From: Parafrankia sp. EUN1f
GTDB taxonomy: Bacteria > Actinomycetota > Actinomycetes > Frankiales > Frankiaceae
Reading direction: 5' to 3'
DNA: 35,543 nt
NCBI RefSeq assembly: GCF_000177675.1
Contig: NZ_ADGX01000088.1
Coordinates: 1-35,543 of the forward strand
This document shows positions 16,521 to 24,505 of the stretch, one piece after another. The notes beneath the pieces were generated by a model that was not told the origin of the DNA, did no database searches, and saw nothing but the letters and a program-made list of their open reading frames with translations. Position 1 is the first letter of the stretch, and the number at the start of each line of letters is the position of its first letter. Position numbers and translations under genes: made by a program.

Positions 16521-17852
16521 ATGAGTAACACGGAGCGCATAGCCGCGGATTCGTCGTTTTCCGCGCCGACTGGTACACGGTCAGAGGGGCGGGGTCGCCG
16601 ACGGATCACGCTGCGGAGCGCGGGAATCTGCGTCACAGTCACCGTCTTAGCCATCTCCGCATGCAGCACCAAGGGGCAGAGCACGACGACGGGCGACACC
16701 AGCGGCTCGGCCAAGATTGGCGCCGGAATCAAGGGCGACACGATCACGCTCGGCGTACTTACCGACGCCACCGGGGTCTTCGCCGCCCTCGGAAAGGAAC
16801 TAACGGCTGGCCAGCAGATCTTCTGGGACGAACGCAACGCCGAGGGCGGTGTGTGCGGCACCTACAAGGTGAAGCTGGATGTCAAGGATCACGGCTACAA
16901 CGTCCAGAACGCCACCTCCCTATACTCCGGTATGCGCGGTGATGTGCTCGGTATCCAGCAGCTGCTCGGATCCGCGATGACCGCGGCCCTGTCCAAGCGC
17001 ATCGAACAGGACTCGATCGTCACCATCCCCCTGACCTGGGCCGCAAGCCTCACCGACAACCCGGACATGGCGCTACTGGGCCCGACCTACGACGTCGAGG
17101 TCGTCAACGGCTTGGACTACCTGCTCGAGGAGAAGAAGATCGCGTCTGGCGACGCGATCGGCGTGATCTACCTCGAGGGTGACTGGGGCGCCACCACACT
17201 CGCGGGCGCGTCCTTCTTCGCCAAGAAGCACAACATGCGAGTCGTGGAGCAGAAGGTCACTCCGAGCGACCAGGACATGACTGCTCAGATCACAGCGCTG
17301 CGCGCCGAAGGAGTCAAGACGGTCCTGCTCGCGACGTCCCCGGGCCAGACCGCCTCGGCAGCTACCGTCGCCGCGACACAGGGACTGAACGTCCCGTTGG
17401 TCGGGAACAACCCCACCTTCTCCCCGGGACTGCTGAACACCCCGGCCAAGGATGCCCTGATCGCCAACTACTACAACATCAGCCCCTACCCGGCCTACGA
17501 CCAGGCCGTTACCCAGGAGCCCCTCACGGCGTACCAGAAGAAGTTCCCTGGCTCAGCGCCGAGCGTCACGATGCTGTCCGGATTCGCCTCCGCGCATGTG
17601 ATGTCGGAGATCCTCGAAGAAGCATGCAGGAAAGGCGACCTCACCCGCGAGGGAGTTGTCCAAGCCAAGCAGAGCCTCGCCAGCATCGATACCGGTGGGC
17701 TCCTCGGCAAGCTCGACTACAGCAAGCCCGGAGTGAGCCCCAGCCGCGAGAACTACGTGCTCCGAGCCGCGAGCACCAGCGGTGGGCTGACCACTGTCCG
17801 AGCGCTGTACTCCGGCCCGACCGCAAAGGAGTACAGCCGCAGCGGAAGCTGA
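16521..17852 (+). CDS. substrate-binding lipoprotein of the ABC importer
   Basis: A 443-residue periplasmic-binding-protein-like fold type I protein (Peripla_BP_6, LivJ-like). A lipobox ISA-C places the lipidated cysteine at residue 48, after a basic stretch and a hydrophobic segment, so it would be membrane-anchored outside the cell. The mature part begins with ITLGVLTDATGVFAALG, the usual first strand and ligand loop. Family members in soil bacteria bind amino acids, urea, amides or aromatic acids; the ligand is not readable here. The ATG at 16521 follows GAAGGGAAAG. The 47 residues before the lipobox cysteine are more than usual. It lies 85 nt after livM, likely the same operon with an extra promoter possible. 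Confidence 0.92.
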   Translation: MSNTERIAADSSFSAPTGTRSEGRGRRRITLRSAGICVTVTVLAISACSTKGQSTTTGDTSGSAKIGAGIKGDTITLGVLTDATGVFAALGKELTAGQQIFWDERNAEGGVCGTYKVKLDVKDHGYNVQNATSLYSGMRGDVLGIQQLLGSAMTAALSKRIEQDSIVTIPLTWAASLTDNPDMALLGPTYDVEVVNGLDYLLEEKKIASGDAIGVIYLEGDWGATTLAGASFFAKKHNMRVVEQKVTPSDQDMTAQITALRAEGVKTVLLATSPGQTASAATVAATQGLNVPLVGNNPTFSPGLLNTPAKDALIANYYNISPYPAYDQAVTQEPLTAYQKKFPGSAPSVTMLSGFASAHVMSEILEEACRKGDLTREGVVQAKQSLASIDTGGLLGKLDYSKPGVSPSRENYVLRAASTSGGLTTVRALYSGPTAKEYSRSGS

Positions 17853-18192
17853 TCGGCGTCTACTGCGAGGCGCCAGCGGGCCTCAACCGCGTGACGGATG
17901 TGTTCTACCCGGACCCGCAGGTGGGTCGGCTGTTCGGGCCACAGATGAAGGCGTTCAAGGCATGAGACACCACCCGCCTGGCCAGGCGAGATACGCGGCA
18001 CTCGATTCAGCCGAGCTCGCACCCTTGCCGGATGACTAGCTGGCGGCCCCTTGGATCCCACTTGAACCGTTCCGGCTTGGGGACATGGCGCGCAGGGTGC
18101 CCAGCTGTGAGTAGCCACCGGAGGAACCGGTCCCTCCGGTGGCTGCTACCAGCCAGCGCGCGTGGGTCCCGCCGTCGAACCGCGCAGCGGGA
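17853..18192. other. convergent gap with possible coding relic
   Basis: The binding-protein gene and an SDR gene converge here. Directly after the stop, in another frame, 17853-17965 can be read as a protein-like C-terminus (for example LNRVTDVFYPDPQVGRLFGP) ending at a TGA at 17963. It has no start of its own and may be the tail of a deleted gene. Nothing recognisable lies in 17966-18192. Confidence 0.3.
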
Positions 18193-18984
18193 TCAGCGCT
18201 TCGGTGGCCGGCTGGGGGTCATCTCGGCGGAGAGGCGTGCTGCGCCGTCGAGCCGAATGACCTCCCCGTTGAGGTAGGGATTGCGGATGATTGCCTCCGC
18301 GAGCAGGGCATATTCCTCAGGCCTGCCCAGCCGTTTCGGGAACAGGACGTCGCGTACGAGCAGCTCCTGGACCACGGGGTTCGACAGCCGTGGTGTGGCG
18401 AACGCCCCGGGTGCGATAGCGCATACCCGGACGCCGATCGCGGCGAGGTCGCGCGCCATGGGCAGCAGCATCGCGACGATCGCCCCTTTGGCCGCGGCGT
18501 AGGGAACCATGGTCGCCTGGCCGTCGAACGCACTGATCGACGCCGTCTGCACGACGACTCCACGCTGCCCGTCCTCGTCCGGCGCGTTGGCGCTGAAGGC
18601 CGATGCCGCGAGCCGGGTGAGGTTGAACGGGCCACACACGTGCAGGTCCAGATTCGCGCGCAGCACCTCTGTTGACATGATCGACCCGTCACCTCCGACG
18701 AGCCGTGGGCTGGGGATGACGACGCCCGTCGCGCTGACGGCGATGGAGAAGACGCCGAGGGCCTGCGCCGCCGAGATCGCGGCGGCCACGGCCTCGTCGT
18801 CGTTGCTGTCGCCGGTCACCGCTTTGACCGTGGGACCCAGTTCGGCGACGAGTGCCCCTGCGCGGTCTGCATCGGGATCGAGCACGACGACACCGACTCC
18901 CAGCGTGGCCAGGCGCCGCACCGTCGCTCCTCCGAGGCCACCCGCGCCTCCTGCGACCACCGCGGCCTTACCTACGAGCTCCAT
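18193..18984 (-). CDS. SDR oxidoreductase, HSD10/3-hydroxyacyl-CoA dehydrogenase-like
   Basis: A 263-residue classical SDR. The cofactor motif is GGAGGLGG near the N-terminus, followed by an acidic VVVLDPDAD at the end of strand 2 that favours NAD. The catalytic region shows QTASISAF and VPYAAAKGAI (Ser, Tyr, Lys), then CAIAPGAFATPRL. The pattern of a fatty-acid-type loop and the GAFATP tail resembles type II 3-hydroxyacyl-CoA dehydrogenase (HSD17B10-like) proteins. The ATG at 18984 follows GGAAGGAAG. It points the same way as the next SDR, 271 nt upstream, and may be transcribed with it. Substrate unknown. Confidence 0.85.
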   Translation of the reverse strand: MELVGKAAVVAGGAGGLGGATVRRLATLGVGVVVLDPDADRAGALVAELGPTVKAVTGDSNDDEAVAAAISAAQALGVFSIAVSATGVVIPSPRLVGGDGSIMSTEVLRANLDLHVCGPFNLTRLAASAFSANAPDEDGQRGVVVQTASISAFDGQATMVPYAAAKGAIVAMLLPMARDLAAIGVRVCAIAPGAFATPRLSNPVVQELLVRDVLFPKRLGRPEEYALLAEAIIRNPYLNGEVIRLDGAARLSAEMTPSRPPKR

Positions 18985-19255
18985 GGACTTCCTTCCACAA
19001 GTGTGATCGCCGAGCTCGTCGCGTATCTCCTGCGGCCGGTGCACGAGCGCGCGGCAGGGACGCGAGCTGACCATCATTTCTTCTGCCTGTCACCTAGCCC
19101 TGCGACCGCCGGCAGATCGGATGCGCAGGAGGGAAATCAGGGAGGCGTCGCGAGGTGGGCCGACAACCACGGTTGGCCGTCGGCACGGTTACCCGTCGAC
19201 GACGCCGATCGCTCTCTTTGGGCAGGCCGCCGCAGCTGCGCGTTACCGCCCCACG

Positions 19256-20005
19256 TCAGATGTACATGCCGCCGTTGACGCCGATGATCTGACCGGTGAT
19301 GTAAGCCGCGTCGTCGGAGACGAGGAACGACACGGCGTTGCCGATGTCGGCGGGCGTGCCGGCCCGGCCGAGCGGGACCATCGCACTGACCGCTTCGAGG
19401 AACTGCTCCGCGCCACCGGCCTGGCCTGCCTCGTGGTGGGCCATCGGGGTGTCGACGATAGTCGGCGGGACCGTGTTGACGGTGATGCGGTGTTCGGCGA
19501 GCTCGCGGGCGAGCGCCTTGGTGAGGCCGATGACACCGCCCTTGCTGGAGACGTAGTGCGCCATCGCCGGCGCGCCCGACTGGGCGCTTGAGGACGAGAT
19601 CGTGACGATCCGGCCGTACTTCGCATCGATCATGTCCGCCACGGCGGCCTGGATCGTGTGGAAGACGCCGGTGAGGTTCACCGCGATCATCCTGTCCCAG
19701 GTCGCCTGATCGAGCCGCACGAACGGGACCATGTTCGAGATGCCGGCGTTCGCGACGACGATGTGGATCGGCCCGAACTGCTCGCGCACCGTCGCGTAGG
19801 CGGCCTCGATCGAGGCGCGGTCGGAGACGTCCACAGTGATCGGCAGGACGGTGCCGCCGGCCGCGGTGAGCTCGAAGGCGAGCTTCTCGACCTTCTCTCC
19901 CTGCCAGTCGAGCATCGCGACCCTGTGACCGTCCGTCGCCAACCGGGTGGCGATCCCAGAACCGATGCCCTCGGCGGCACCCGTGACGACAGCGACCCGA
20001 CCCAT
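19256..20005 (-). CDS. SDR oxidoreductase, FabG-like
   Basis: A 249-residue classical SDR. TGAAEGIGSG is the cofactor motif, VANAG the structural motif, ISSSSAQ and YVSSKGG the catalytic Ser and Tyr-Lys, and the C-terminus ITGQIIGVNGGMYI is FabG-like. An Asp at the end of strand 2 (MLDW) favours NAD. I chose the ATG at 20005, preceded by AGGGAG, over a GTG 7 codons upstream. It is divergent from the TetR-P450 pair with only 51 bp between starts, which suggests it is a target of that TetR and works in the same process as the P450. Confidence 0.88.
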   Translation of the reverse strand: MGRVAVVTGAAEGIGSGIATRLATDGHRVAMLDWQGEKVEKLAFELTAAGGTVLPITVDVSDRASIEAAYATVREQFGPIHIVVANAGISNMVPFVRLDQATWDRMIAVNLTGVFHTIQAAVADMIDAKYGRIVTISSSSAQSGAPAMAHYVSSKGGVIGLTKALARELAEHRITVNTVPPTIVDTPMAHHEAGQAGGAEQFLEAVSAMVPLGRAGTPADIGNAVSFLVSDDAAYITGQIIGVNGGMYI

Positions 20006-20056
20006 TCGCTTCTCCCTACTGGACACTGGGTTTTGACGAGTGTAAAAGTAACTGCC
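20006..20056. promoter_or_regulatory. short divergent promoter region between SDR and TetR
   Basis: The 51 bp between divergent starts must hold both promoters. A weak inverted repeat, ACACT at 20023-20027 and AGTGT at 20039-20043 (11-nt spacer), is a candidate half-site pair for the adjacent TetR. TTGACG at 20033-20038 resembles a -35 box, but a matching -10 would fall in the coding region, so I do not assign a promoter. Confidence 0.4.
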
Positions 20057-20659
20057 ATGGGTGGGTCAGAGCAAGAGGTCCGTTCGCGGGGTTCCCGGGC
20101 GCCCGAGACGCGTGACAGGATCGTCGAAGCCACGATCCAACTCCTGGCCCGCGAGGGCTATGGCAACATCACGACGCGGCGTATCGGAGAGGTCGCCGGC
20201 GTGAAGTACCAGCTCGTCCACTACTACTTCGCCTCGATGGAGGACCTCTTCATCGAGGCCTTCCGGCGCGGCGCCGAGGAGAACCTCGCACGTCTCGCCG
20301 AGATCGCGAAAGGTGAGGCCTCGCTCCGCAGGTTCTGGCAGATCCACTCTGACGCCGGCGCCAGCAAACTCATGGTCGAGTTCGTGGCTCTCGCCCAGCG
20401 TCACCCCGCGCTGCGGCTGGAGATCGCGGCCTACGCGCGACGTTTCCGCACTGCGCAGCTCGACTTCGCGCGGGCGGCCCTCGAACGTGAGTCGATCGCT
20501 TCCGACCACATACCACCGATGGTCGTTCTCCTGCTCACCACCGGTCTGGCACAGCTAGAGGCGAACGATCGCCTGCTCGGTTTCACCGACGGGCACGACG
20601 AAACCCGCACCTGGATCGAGAGCTGGCTCGCAGCCAACACCACCCCAGTGAAGGAATGA
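20057..20659 (+). CDS. TetR-family transcriptional regulator
   Basis: A 200-residue TetR protein. The N-terminal DNA-binding domain starts at about residue 14 (ETRDRIVEATIQLLAREGYGN is the first helix region), with the recognition helix around VAGVKYQLVHYYFASMEDLF. The C-terminal half is the ligand-binding and dimer domain and is divergent, as normal. The ATG at 20057 lacks a strong ribosome site and may be near-leaderless. Its stop is only 10 nt before the P450 start, so the two are co-transcribed, and an SDR gene is divergent. It probably represses this small set and responds to the P450 substrate or a product. Confidence 0.88.
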   Translation: MGGSEQEVRSRGSRAPETRDRIVEATIQLLAREGYGNITTRRIGEVAGVKYQLVHYYFASMEDLFIEAFRRGAEENLARLAEIAKGEASLRRFWQIHSDAGASKLMVEFVALAQRHPALRLEIAAYARRFRTAQLDFARAALERESIASDHIPPMVVLLLTTGLAQLEANDRLLGFTDGHDETRTWIESWLAANTTPVKE

Positions 20660-20669
20660 GAGACGACGC

Positions 20670-21869
20670 ATGACCACCGCAGACCTCTACTGGGACCCGT
20701 TCCGCCACGACATCTGGGTGGACCCGTACCCCATCTACAAGCGCCTACGTGCCGAAGCCCCGGTCTACTACAACGAAGACCACGACTTCTACGCCTTCGC
20801 GCGGTGGGACGATGTGGACCGTGGCCTGCCTGACATCGAGCACTTCAGCAACGCCCGCGGCAACATCTACGAGTTCATCAAGTCCGGCATCGAGATGCCC
20901 CCGGGCAGTGTGATCTTCGAGGACCCGCCGAGCCACGGAATCCACCGCCGCCTGGTCTCCCGCCTGTTCTCCCCGGGCGGCATCAAATCGCTGGAGCCGA
21001 AGATCCGCGACTACGTCGCCCGCCAGCTCGACCCGGTGCGCGACGGCGAGAGCTTCGACGTCATCGACATTCTCTCGGACAAGGTGCCGATGCGCGTCAT
21101 CGGCATGCTGGTCGGGATTCCCGAGGAGATGCAGCAATCGGTCCGAGACCGTACTGTCGCCAACCTCAAGACCGAGGAGGGCGGCAAGATCGACGCGGAG
21201 GCTTCGCAGATCGCGACCGACATCTTCGAGAGCTACATCGACTGGCGGATCGCGAACCCCTCCGACGACATCATGACCAAGCTTCTCAACGTGGAGTTCG
21301 AGGACCACGACGGCACTATCCGCAAGCTCACCCGCGAGGAGATTCTGGTCTACTGCGCGGTCATCGCCGGAGCGGGCAACGAGACCACCGGCCAGCTCAT
21401 GGGCTGGATCGGGAAGATCTTCGGCGAGGAGAAGAACCACGCCCAGTACCAGGAGGTCGTCGCCGACCCGTCGCTCGCGGGCAGGGCGGTGGAGGAGATC
21501 CTGCGCTTGGAGCCGGTCGGTCAGGCGGTGGGGCGGTACGTCACGAAGGACGTCGAGTTCCACGACCAGACCATCCCCGAGGGCAGCACCGCGCTGTTCA
21601 TCGTCGGATCCGCCGGGCGCGACGAGTCCAAGTTCGCCAACCCCGACGACCTCGACATCCACCGTGACATCACGGCGCAGCGCAGTTTCGGTTACGGCCT
21701 GCACTACTGCCTCGGCGCGAATCTCGCCCGCATGGAAGGACGCATCGTCCTCGAAGAACTGGCGAAGCGCTTCCCGAAGGGATGGGACGTCGACTGGAAC
21801 GGCGCCAAGCTTGCGAGTACCTCGACAGTACGTGGCTGGGAGAAGCTCCCTATCACCCCGCGGAAGTAG
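20670..21869 (+). CDS. cytochrome P450
   Basis: A 399-residue bacterial class I-type P450 at normal length. The I-helix oxygen-activation motif is AGAGNETT (residues 233-240), the ExxR pair is Glu276/Arg279 in EEILRLEP, and the heme-binding loop is FGYGLHYCLG with the proximal Cys347. FEDPPSHGIHRRLV (residues 83-96) is the usual C-helix heme contact. There is no N-terminal membrane anchor, so it is cytoplasmic and needs a ferredoxin and reductase. No dedicated ferredoxin gene lies beside it. The ATG at 20670 is 10 nt after the TetR stop. Its context (SDRs, aldehyde dehydrogenase) suggests hydroxylation followed by alcohol and aldehyde oxidation of an unknown, perhaps alicyclic or terpenoid, compound. 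Confidence 0.95.
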   Translation: MTTADLYWDPFRHDIWVDPYPIYKRLRAEAPVYYNEDHDFYAFARWDDVDRGLPDIEHFSNARGNIYEFIKSGIEMPPGSVIFEDPPSHGIHRRLVSRLFSPGGIKSLEPKIRDYVARQLDPVRDGESFDVIDILSDKVPMRVIGMLVGIPEEMQQSVRDRTVANLKTEEGGKIDAEASQIATDIFESYIDWRIANPSDDIMTKLLNVEFEDHDGTIRKLTREEILVYCAVIAGAGNETTGQLMGWIGKIFGEEKNHAQYQEVVADPSLAGRAVEEILRLEPVGQAVGRYVTKDVEFHDQTIPEGSTALFIVGSAGRDESKFANPDDLDIHRDITAQRSFGYGLHYCLGANLARMEGRIVLEELAKRFPKGWDVDWNGAKLASTSTVRGWEKLPITPRK

Positions 21870-22206
21870 ATCCGCCTCGCCACGGGTGAAGGACAGTCCG
21901 CGGACGTCGCCGCTGGCGTTGGCGGACTCGGCATCGCCAGCGCGCGACAGCACCGGACAGCACCATGTGTCTCGACGTGGTCGCCGCATCGCTGTGACGT
22001 CGGCGGCACCGGCGGGGGAATGACCTCCGGCTGTTCTGGCCCCGCGCCCTGGCCAACCTGTGCGCCGTCGATGCACCGCCGCTGGCTATGTGAGCGATCG
22101 CTCACATAATCGCTCACATAGTGGAGGGCTTTGTCGCGACCTGTGCGACGCGACATTGGAAGACACACGTCGCCGCCCGGTGCCAGCGGAAAGCGTCGAG
22201 CTGAGA
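21870..22206. other. convergent gap between P450 and TetR genes
   Basis: No gene is recognisable here. The P450 and the second TetR gene converge on this 337-bp stretch. It contains the TetR-type operator listed separately. Short frames after the operator, such as a 27-codon one starting at a GTG near 22121, show no family features. Confidence 0.4.
22086..22121. promoter_or_regulatory. three-half-site TetR-type operator
   Basis: A perfect 22-bp palindrome at 22087-22108 (core GTGAGCGATCGCTCAC) is followed after one base by a second copy of its right arm (TCGCTCACATA at 22098-22108 and again at 22110-22120). The outer arm CTATGTGAGCGA (22086-22097) is thus complementary to two positions. GTGAGCGATCGCTCAC-like palindromes are typical binding sites of actinobacterial TetR proteins. 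It lies between two converging genes, about 90 bp past the stop of a TetR gene, with no evident promoter target. Confidence 0.7.
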
Positions 22207-22896
22207 TCAGAGTGCCGGCAGCGACATGGCCGGGGGTGTCTGGTCAGTGGTAGTGGTGAGGAATCGTCGGGTCTCCTGCGACACCGGAGCCGCCAGGTGG
22301 CCGGTGAAGCCGTCGATCAAGGTGCTGACGAACAGGCCGAACGGCACGATCTGTTCGCCGGCCGCGATCGCTCGCTCCCGCCGGGCCGCGGCGTGCACGC
22401 TGAGTTCCTGGACCTCACGGATGCGCATCGTGCGTACCGGCTCCTCGACGTGGGGCACCAGGCGGCGCATGTCGTTGAGGAACTCGTCCTGGGAGCGCTG
22501 GATGTCGTCCGACTGGACGAGGGTGCCGGTGGCTTCGGTGCTGCGTTGGAGCTGCTCGACGAACGACACGTAGAAGTTGTCCGGCGACTCCGCCAGTTCC
22601 AGCACGGGCAGCAGGTGCGCCTCGAATCGGGCTCGCAGGTCGCCCGGGTCGATGCGGGCGAGCAGGAGCGCGCGCCGCTGCACCAGCTGCGGCATCCGGT
22701 GAGCGAAGATCGCTTCGATCAGCTGTCGTTTCGAGCCGAAGTAGTAGTGCACGGCCGAGTTGTTGCCAGACCCGGCCTGGGTGGCGATCTGCCGCAGGGA
22801 CACCCCGTCGATGCCATGCTCGGCGAAGAGCCGCTCGGCGGTCAGCAAGAGTTGCAGTGCCATCGCACCGGCCGGGGTGCCCTGCGGCTGGCTCAC
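22207..22896 (-). CDS. TetR-family transcriptional regulator
   Basis: A 229-residue TetR protein. The DNA-binding domain shows LTAERLFAEHGIDGVSLRQIA (HTH entry) and AVHYYFGSKRQLIEAIF after the recognition helix. The larger C-terminal half fits the longer TetR subclass. I start it at the GTG at 22896, which overlaps the stop of the CMD gene as GTGA and leaves a normal N-terminal arm; the ATG at 22863 is an alternative. It is the last gene of the leftward ALDH operon and probably autoregulates it. The palindrome 86 bp beyond its stop could be its binding site, but it is oddly placed for that. Confidence 0.88.
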   Translation of the reverse strand: MSQPQGTPAGAMALQLLLTAERLFAEHGIDGVSLRQIATQAGSGNNSAVHYYFGSKRQLIEAIFAHRMPQLVQRRALLLARIDPGDLRARFEAHLLPVLELAESPDNFYVSFVEQLQRSTEATGTLVQSDDIQRSQDEFLNDMRRLVPHVEEPVRTMRIREVQELSVHAAARRERAIAAGEQIVPFGLFVSTLIDGFTGHLAAPVSQETRRFLTTTTDQTPPAMSLPAL

Positions 22897-23657
22897 GGCC
22901 GGCTCGCTCGCCAGTGGCGCGCGGCCTCGTGCAGCGCCTCGCCCTTCGCGAATCCGTAGTAGGCGCTGAAGTGCAGGATGATCTCCTGCATCTCCTCGTA
23001 GGTCACGTCGCCTGACTCTAGTGCCGACCCGACGTGCGAGAAGATGGGTCCGACCGCGTCCGAGGCACCCACGCACGGAATCGTGACGAGCCGGCGCTCG
23101 CGGCGGCTGAGCCCTTCCCGGCGCCAGACGTGGCCGAACACGAAGTTGAGGATGCCGGCGTAGAAGTAGGGCGAGTCGGACGGCGGGGCGGGGATGATGT
23201 TGACGGTCCTGAACTCCTCCTGCCCGCCGACGATCCGCTCCTCGCGGTCCGCCGGCCCGAGGTCCTCGACGGTGAGCGTCGGCCAGGCCGGCGCTTCCTG
23301 TCCCTGCTCAGCGTGTAGTCGGTGCCACTGCTTGCGGACGGCCTGCTCCAGTGCTGAGGCTTTCGGCCAGCCGCAGTAGACGGCGAAGTGCAAGGTGACC
23401 TCGTTCATCTGCTCGATTGTGAGGTCGCCGCTGCGAAGCGCCGCGTAGACGTGTTCGTCGATCGGTGTCGCCGCGTCCGCGGCGGCGACACAGGCGAGCG
23501 ATACGAGGCGGCGGTCGCGAATGCCCAGGCCGGGCCTGCTCCAGATCTCTCCGAACAGGTACTGGCGGGAGGCCGTGTCGAAGGGTGTCTGTGGCGTCGG
23601 CGGGTCGACGGTCATCACGGCCCGGTAGACGTCGTCCGCGGTAGTCGACGAGGTCAT
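22893..23657 (-). CDS. tandem carboxymuconolactone decarboxylase-like protein
   Basis: A 254-residue protein with two repeats of the CMD fold. Repeat 1 (about residues 25-115) has RDRRLVSLACVAAADAATPIDEHVYAAL and EVTLHFAVYCGWPKA. Repeat 2 (about 155-250) has RERRLVTIPCVGASDAVGPIFSHVGSAL and EIILHFSAYYGFAKG, so the repeats clearly align. Neither has the CxxC pair of AhpD peroxidase-type members, so a redox role is unlikely. In the family, gamma-carboxymuconolactone decarboxylase acts in protocatechuate catabolism, but single-domain and tandem members often have other unknown jobs. The ATG at 23657 overlaps the preceding stop as ATGA; ribosome site GAGAGGA. Function in this operon unknown. Confidence 0.85.
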   Translation of the reverse strand: MTSSTTADDVYRAVMTVDPPTPQTPFDTASRQYLFGEIWSRPGLGIRDRRLVSLACVAAADAATPIDEHVYAALRSGDLTIEQMNEVTLHFAVYCGWPKASALEQAVRKQWHRLHAEQGQEAPAWPTLTVEDLGPADREERIVGGQEEFRTVNIIPAPPSDSPYFYAGILNFVFGHVWRREGLSRRERRLVTIPCVGASDAVGPIFSHVGSALESGDVTYEEMQEIILHFSAYYGFAKGEALHEAARHWRASRP

Positions 23658-24505
23658 GAATGGTCCTCTCGTGCGGTGCGGGCGAGGCCCATGGCGGTCA
23701 ACGCGGCGTCGGCCATGTCGATCAGTGGTGACGCGACGGGTGCGAGCAGGCCGGCGAGGATCCCGACGTCCTTGGCAAGCAGCGGCCCGGCGCTGCCCGC
23801 GAGCGGGGCCAGGTGAAAGCCGTTCCTGGCGACGACCTCGGCGGCGAAGCTGTGGCCGCTGCCGCCGCGCAGCACGGTCGCCATGGCCGCGGGGTCGAGC
23901 CCGCGGCGCTGCGCGGCCGCGTGGACCTCGGCGGCGAGGGCGAGCTGCGCGGTGAACAGGGCGTTGTTGAACACCTTCGCTTCTTGGCCGCTGCCCAGCG
24001 GCCCGAGGTGCACGATCGGGTCCGCGAAGGCGGTCAGGACCGGCCGGCAGCGCTCCAGGATCCCAGCCTCGCCGCCGACCATGACCAGCAGCCTGCGTTC
24101 GGCCGCGGCTGCCCCGCCACCACTGACGGGCGCGTCCAGGACGTGGAGGTGCGGGTGGTCCTCCTGCAGCCGGCGACAGGTGTCCGGACGGGTGGTGCTG
24201 TGCACCACGACGATCCCGCCAGGCGCCATGCCGGCGAGTGCTCCGTCCGGTCCGCGTAGCACCTCGTCCGCGTCGGCGTCGCCCACCACGCACACGCCGA
24301 GCAGGTCGCTGGCCGCGCCGAGCTCGACCCTGCTCGCCGCGAAGCGGGCGGCCGTGTCTGCGAAGGGCTGCTGGGCCTCGGGGCGGCGCGCCCACAGCGT
24401 TGTCGGGAAGCCGGCGTCGAGGATTCTTCGGGCCATCGGGGCGCCCTGGGAGCCGAGCCCGACGAAACCGACCCGTACGCCGCCGTCCCCGTGGGCCCCG
24501 CTCAC
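23654..24505 (-). CDS. 3-hydroxyisobutyrate dehydrogenase/6-phosphogluconate dehydrogenase-like protein
   Basis: A 283-residue beta-hydroxyacid dehydrogenase family member. The Rossmann motif is VGFVGLGSQGAPMA (usually GLGxMG), followed by LDAPVSGGGAAA, the substrate-binding loop of the family, and GSGQEAKVFNN, which carries the catalytic lysine. The C-terminal helix domain includes LAKDVGILAGL. The family oxidises 3-hydroxy acids with NAD(P), or reduces tartronate semialdehyde or imines in some members. The start is GTG at 24505, overlapping the SDR stop as GTGA. It is part of a five-gene overlapping run; its substrate is not known. Confidence 0.88.
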   Translation of the reverse strand: MSGAHGDGGVRVGFVGLGSQGAPMARRILDAGFPTTLWARRPEAQQPFADTAARFAASRVELGAASDLLGVCVVGDADADEVLRGPDGALAGMAPGGIVVVHSTTRPDTCRRLQEDHPHLHVLDAPVSGGGAAAAERRLLVMVGGEAGILERCRPVLTAFADPIVHLGPLGSGQEAKVFNNALFTAQLALAAEVHAAAQRRGLDPAAMATVLRGGSGHSFAAEVVARNGFHLAPLAGSAGPLLAKDVGILAGLLAPVASPLIDMADAALTAMGLARTAREDHS

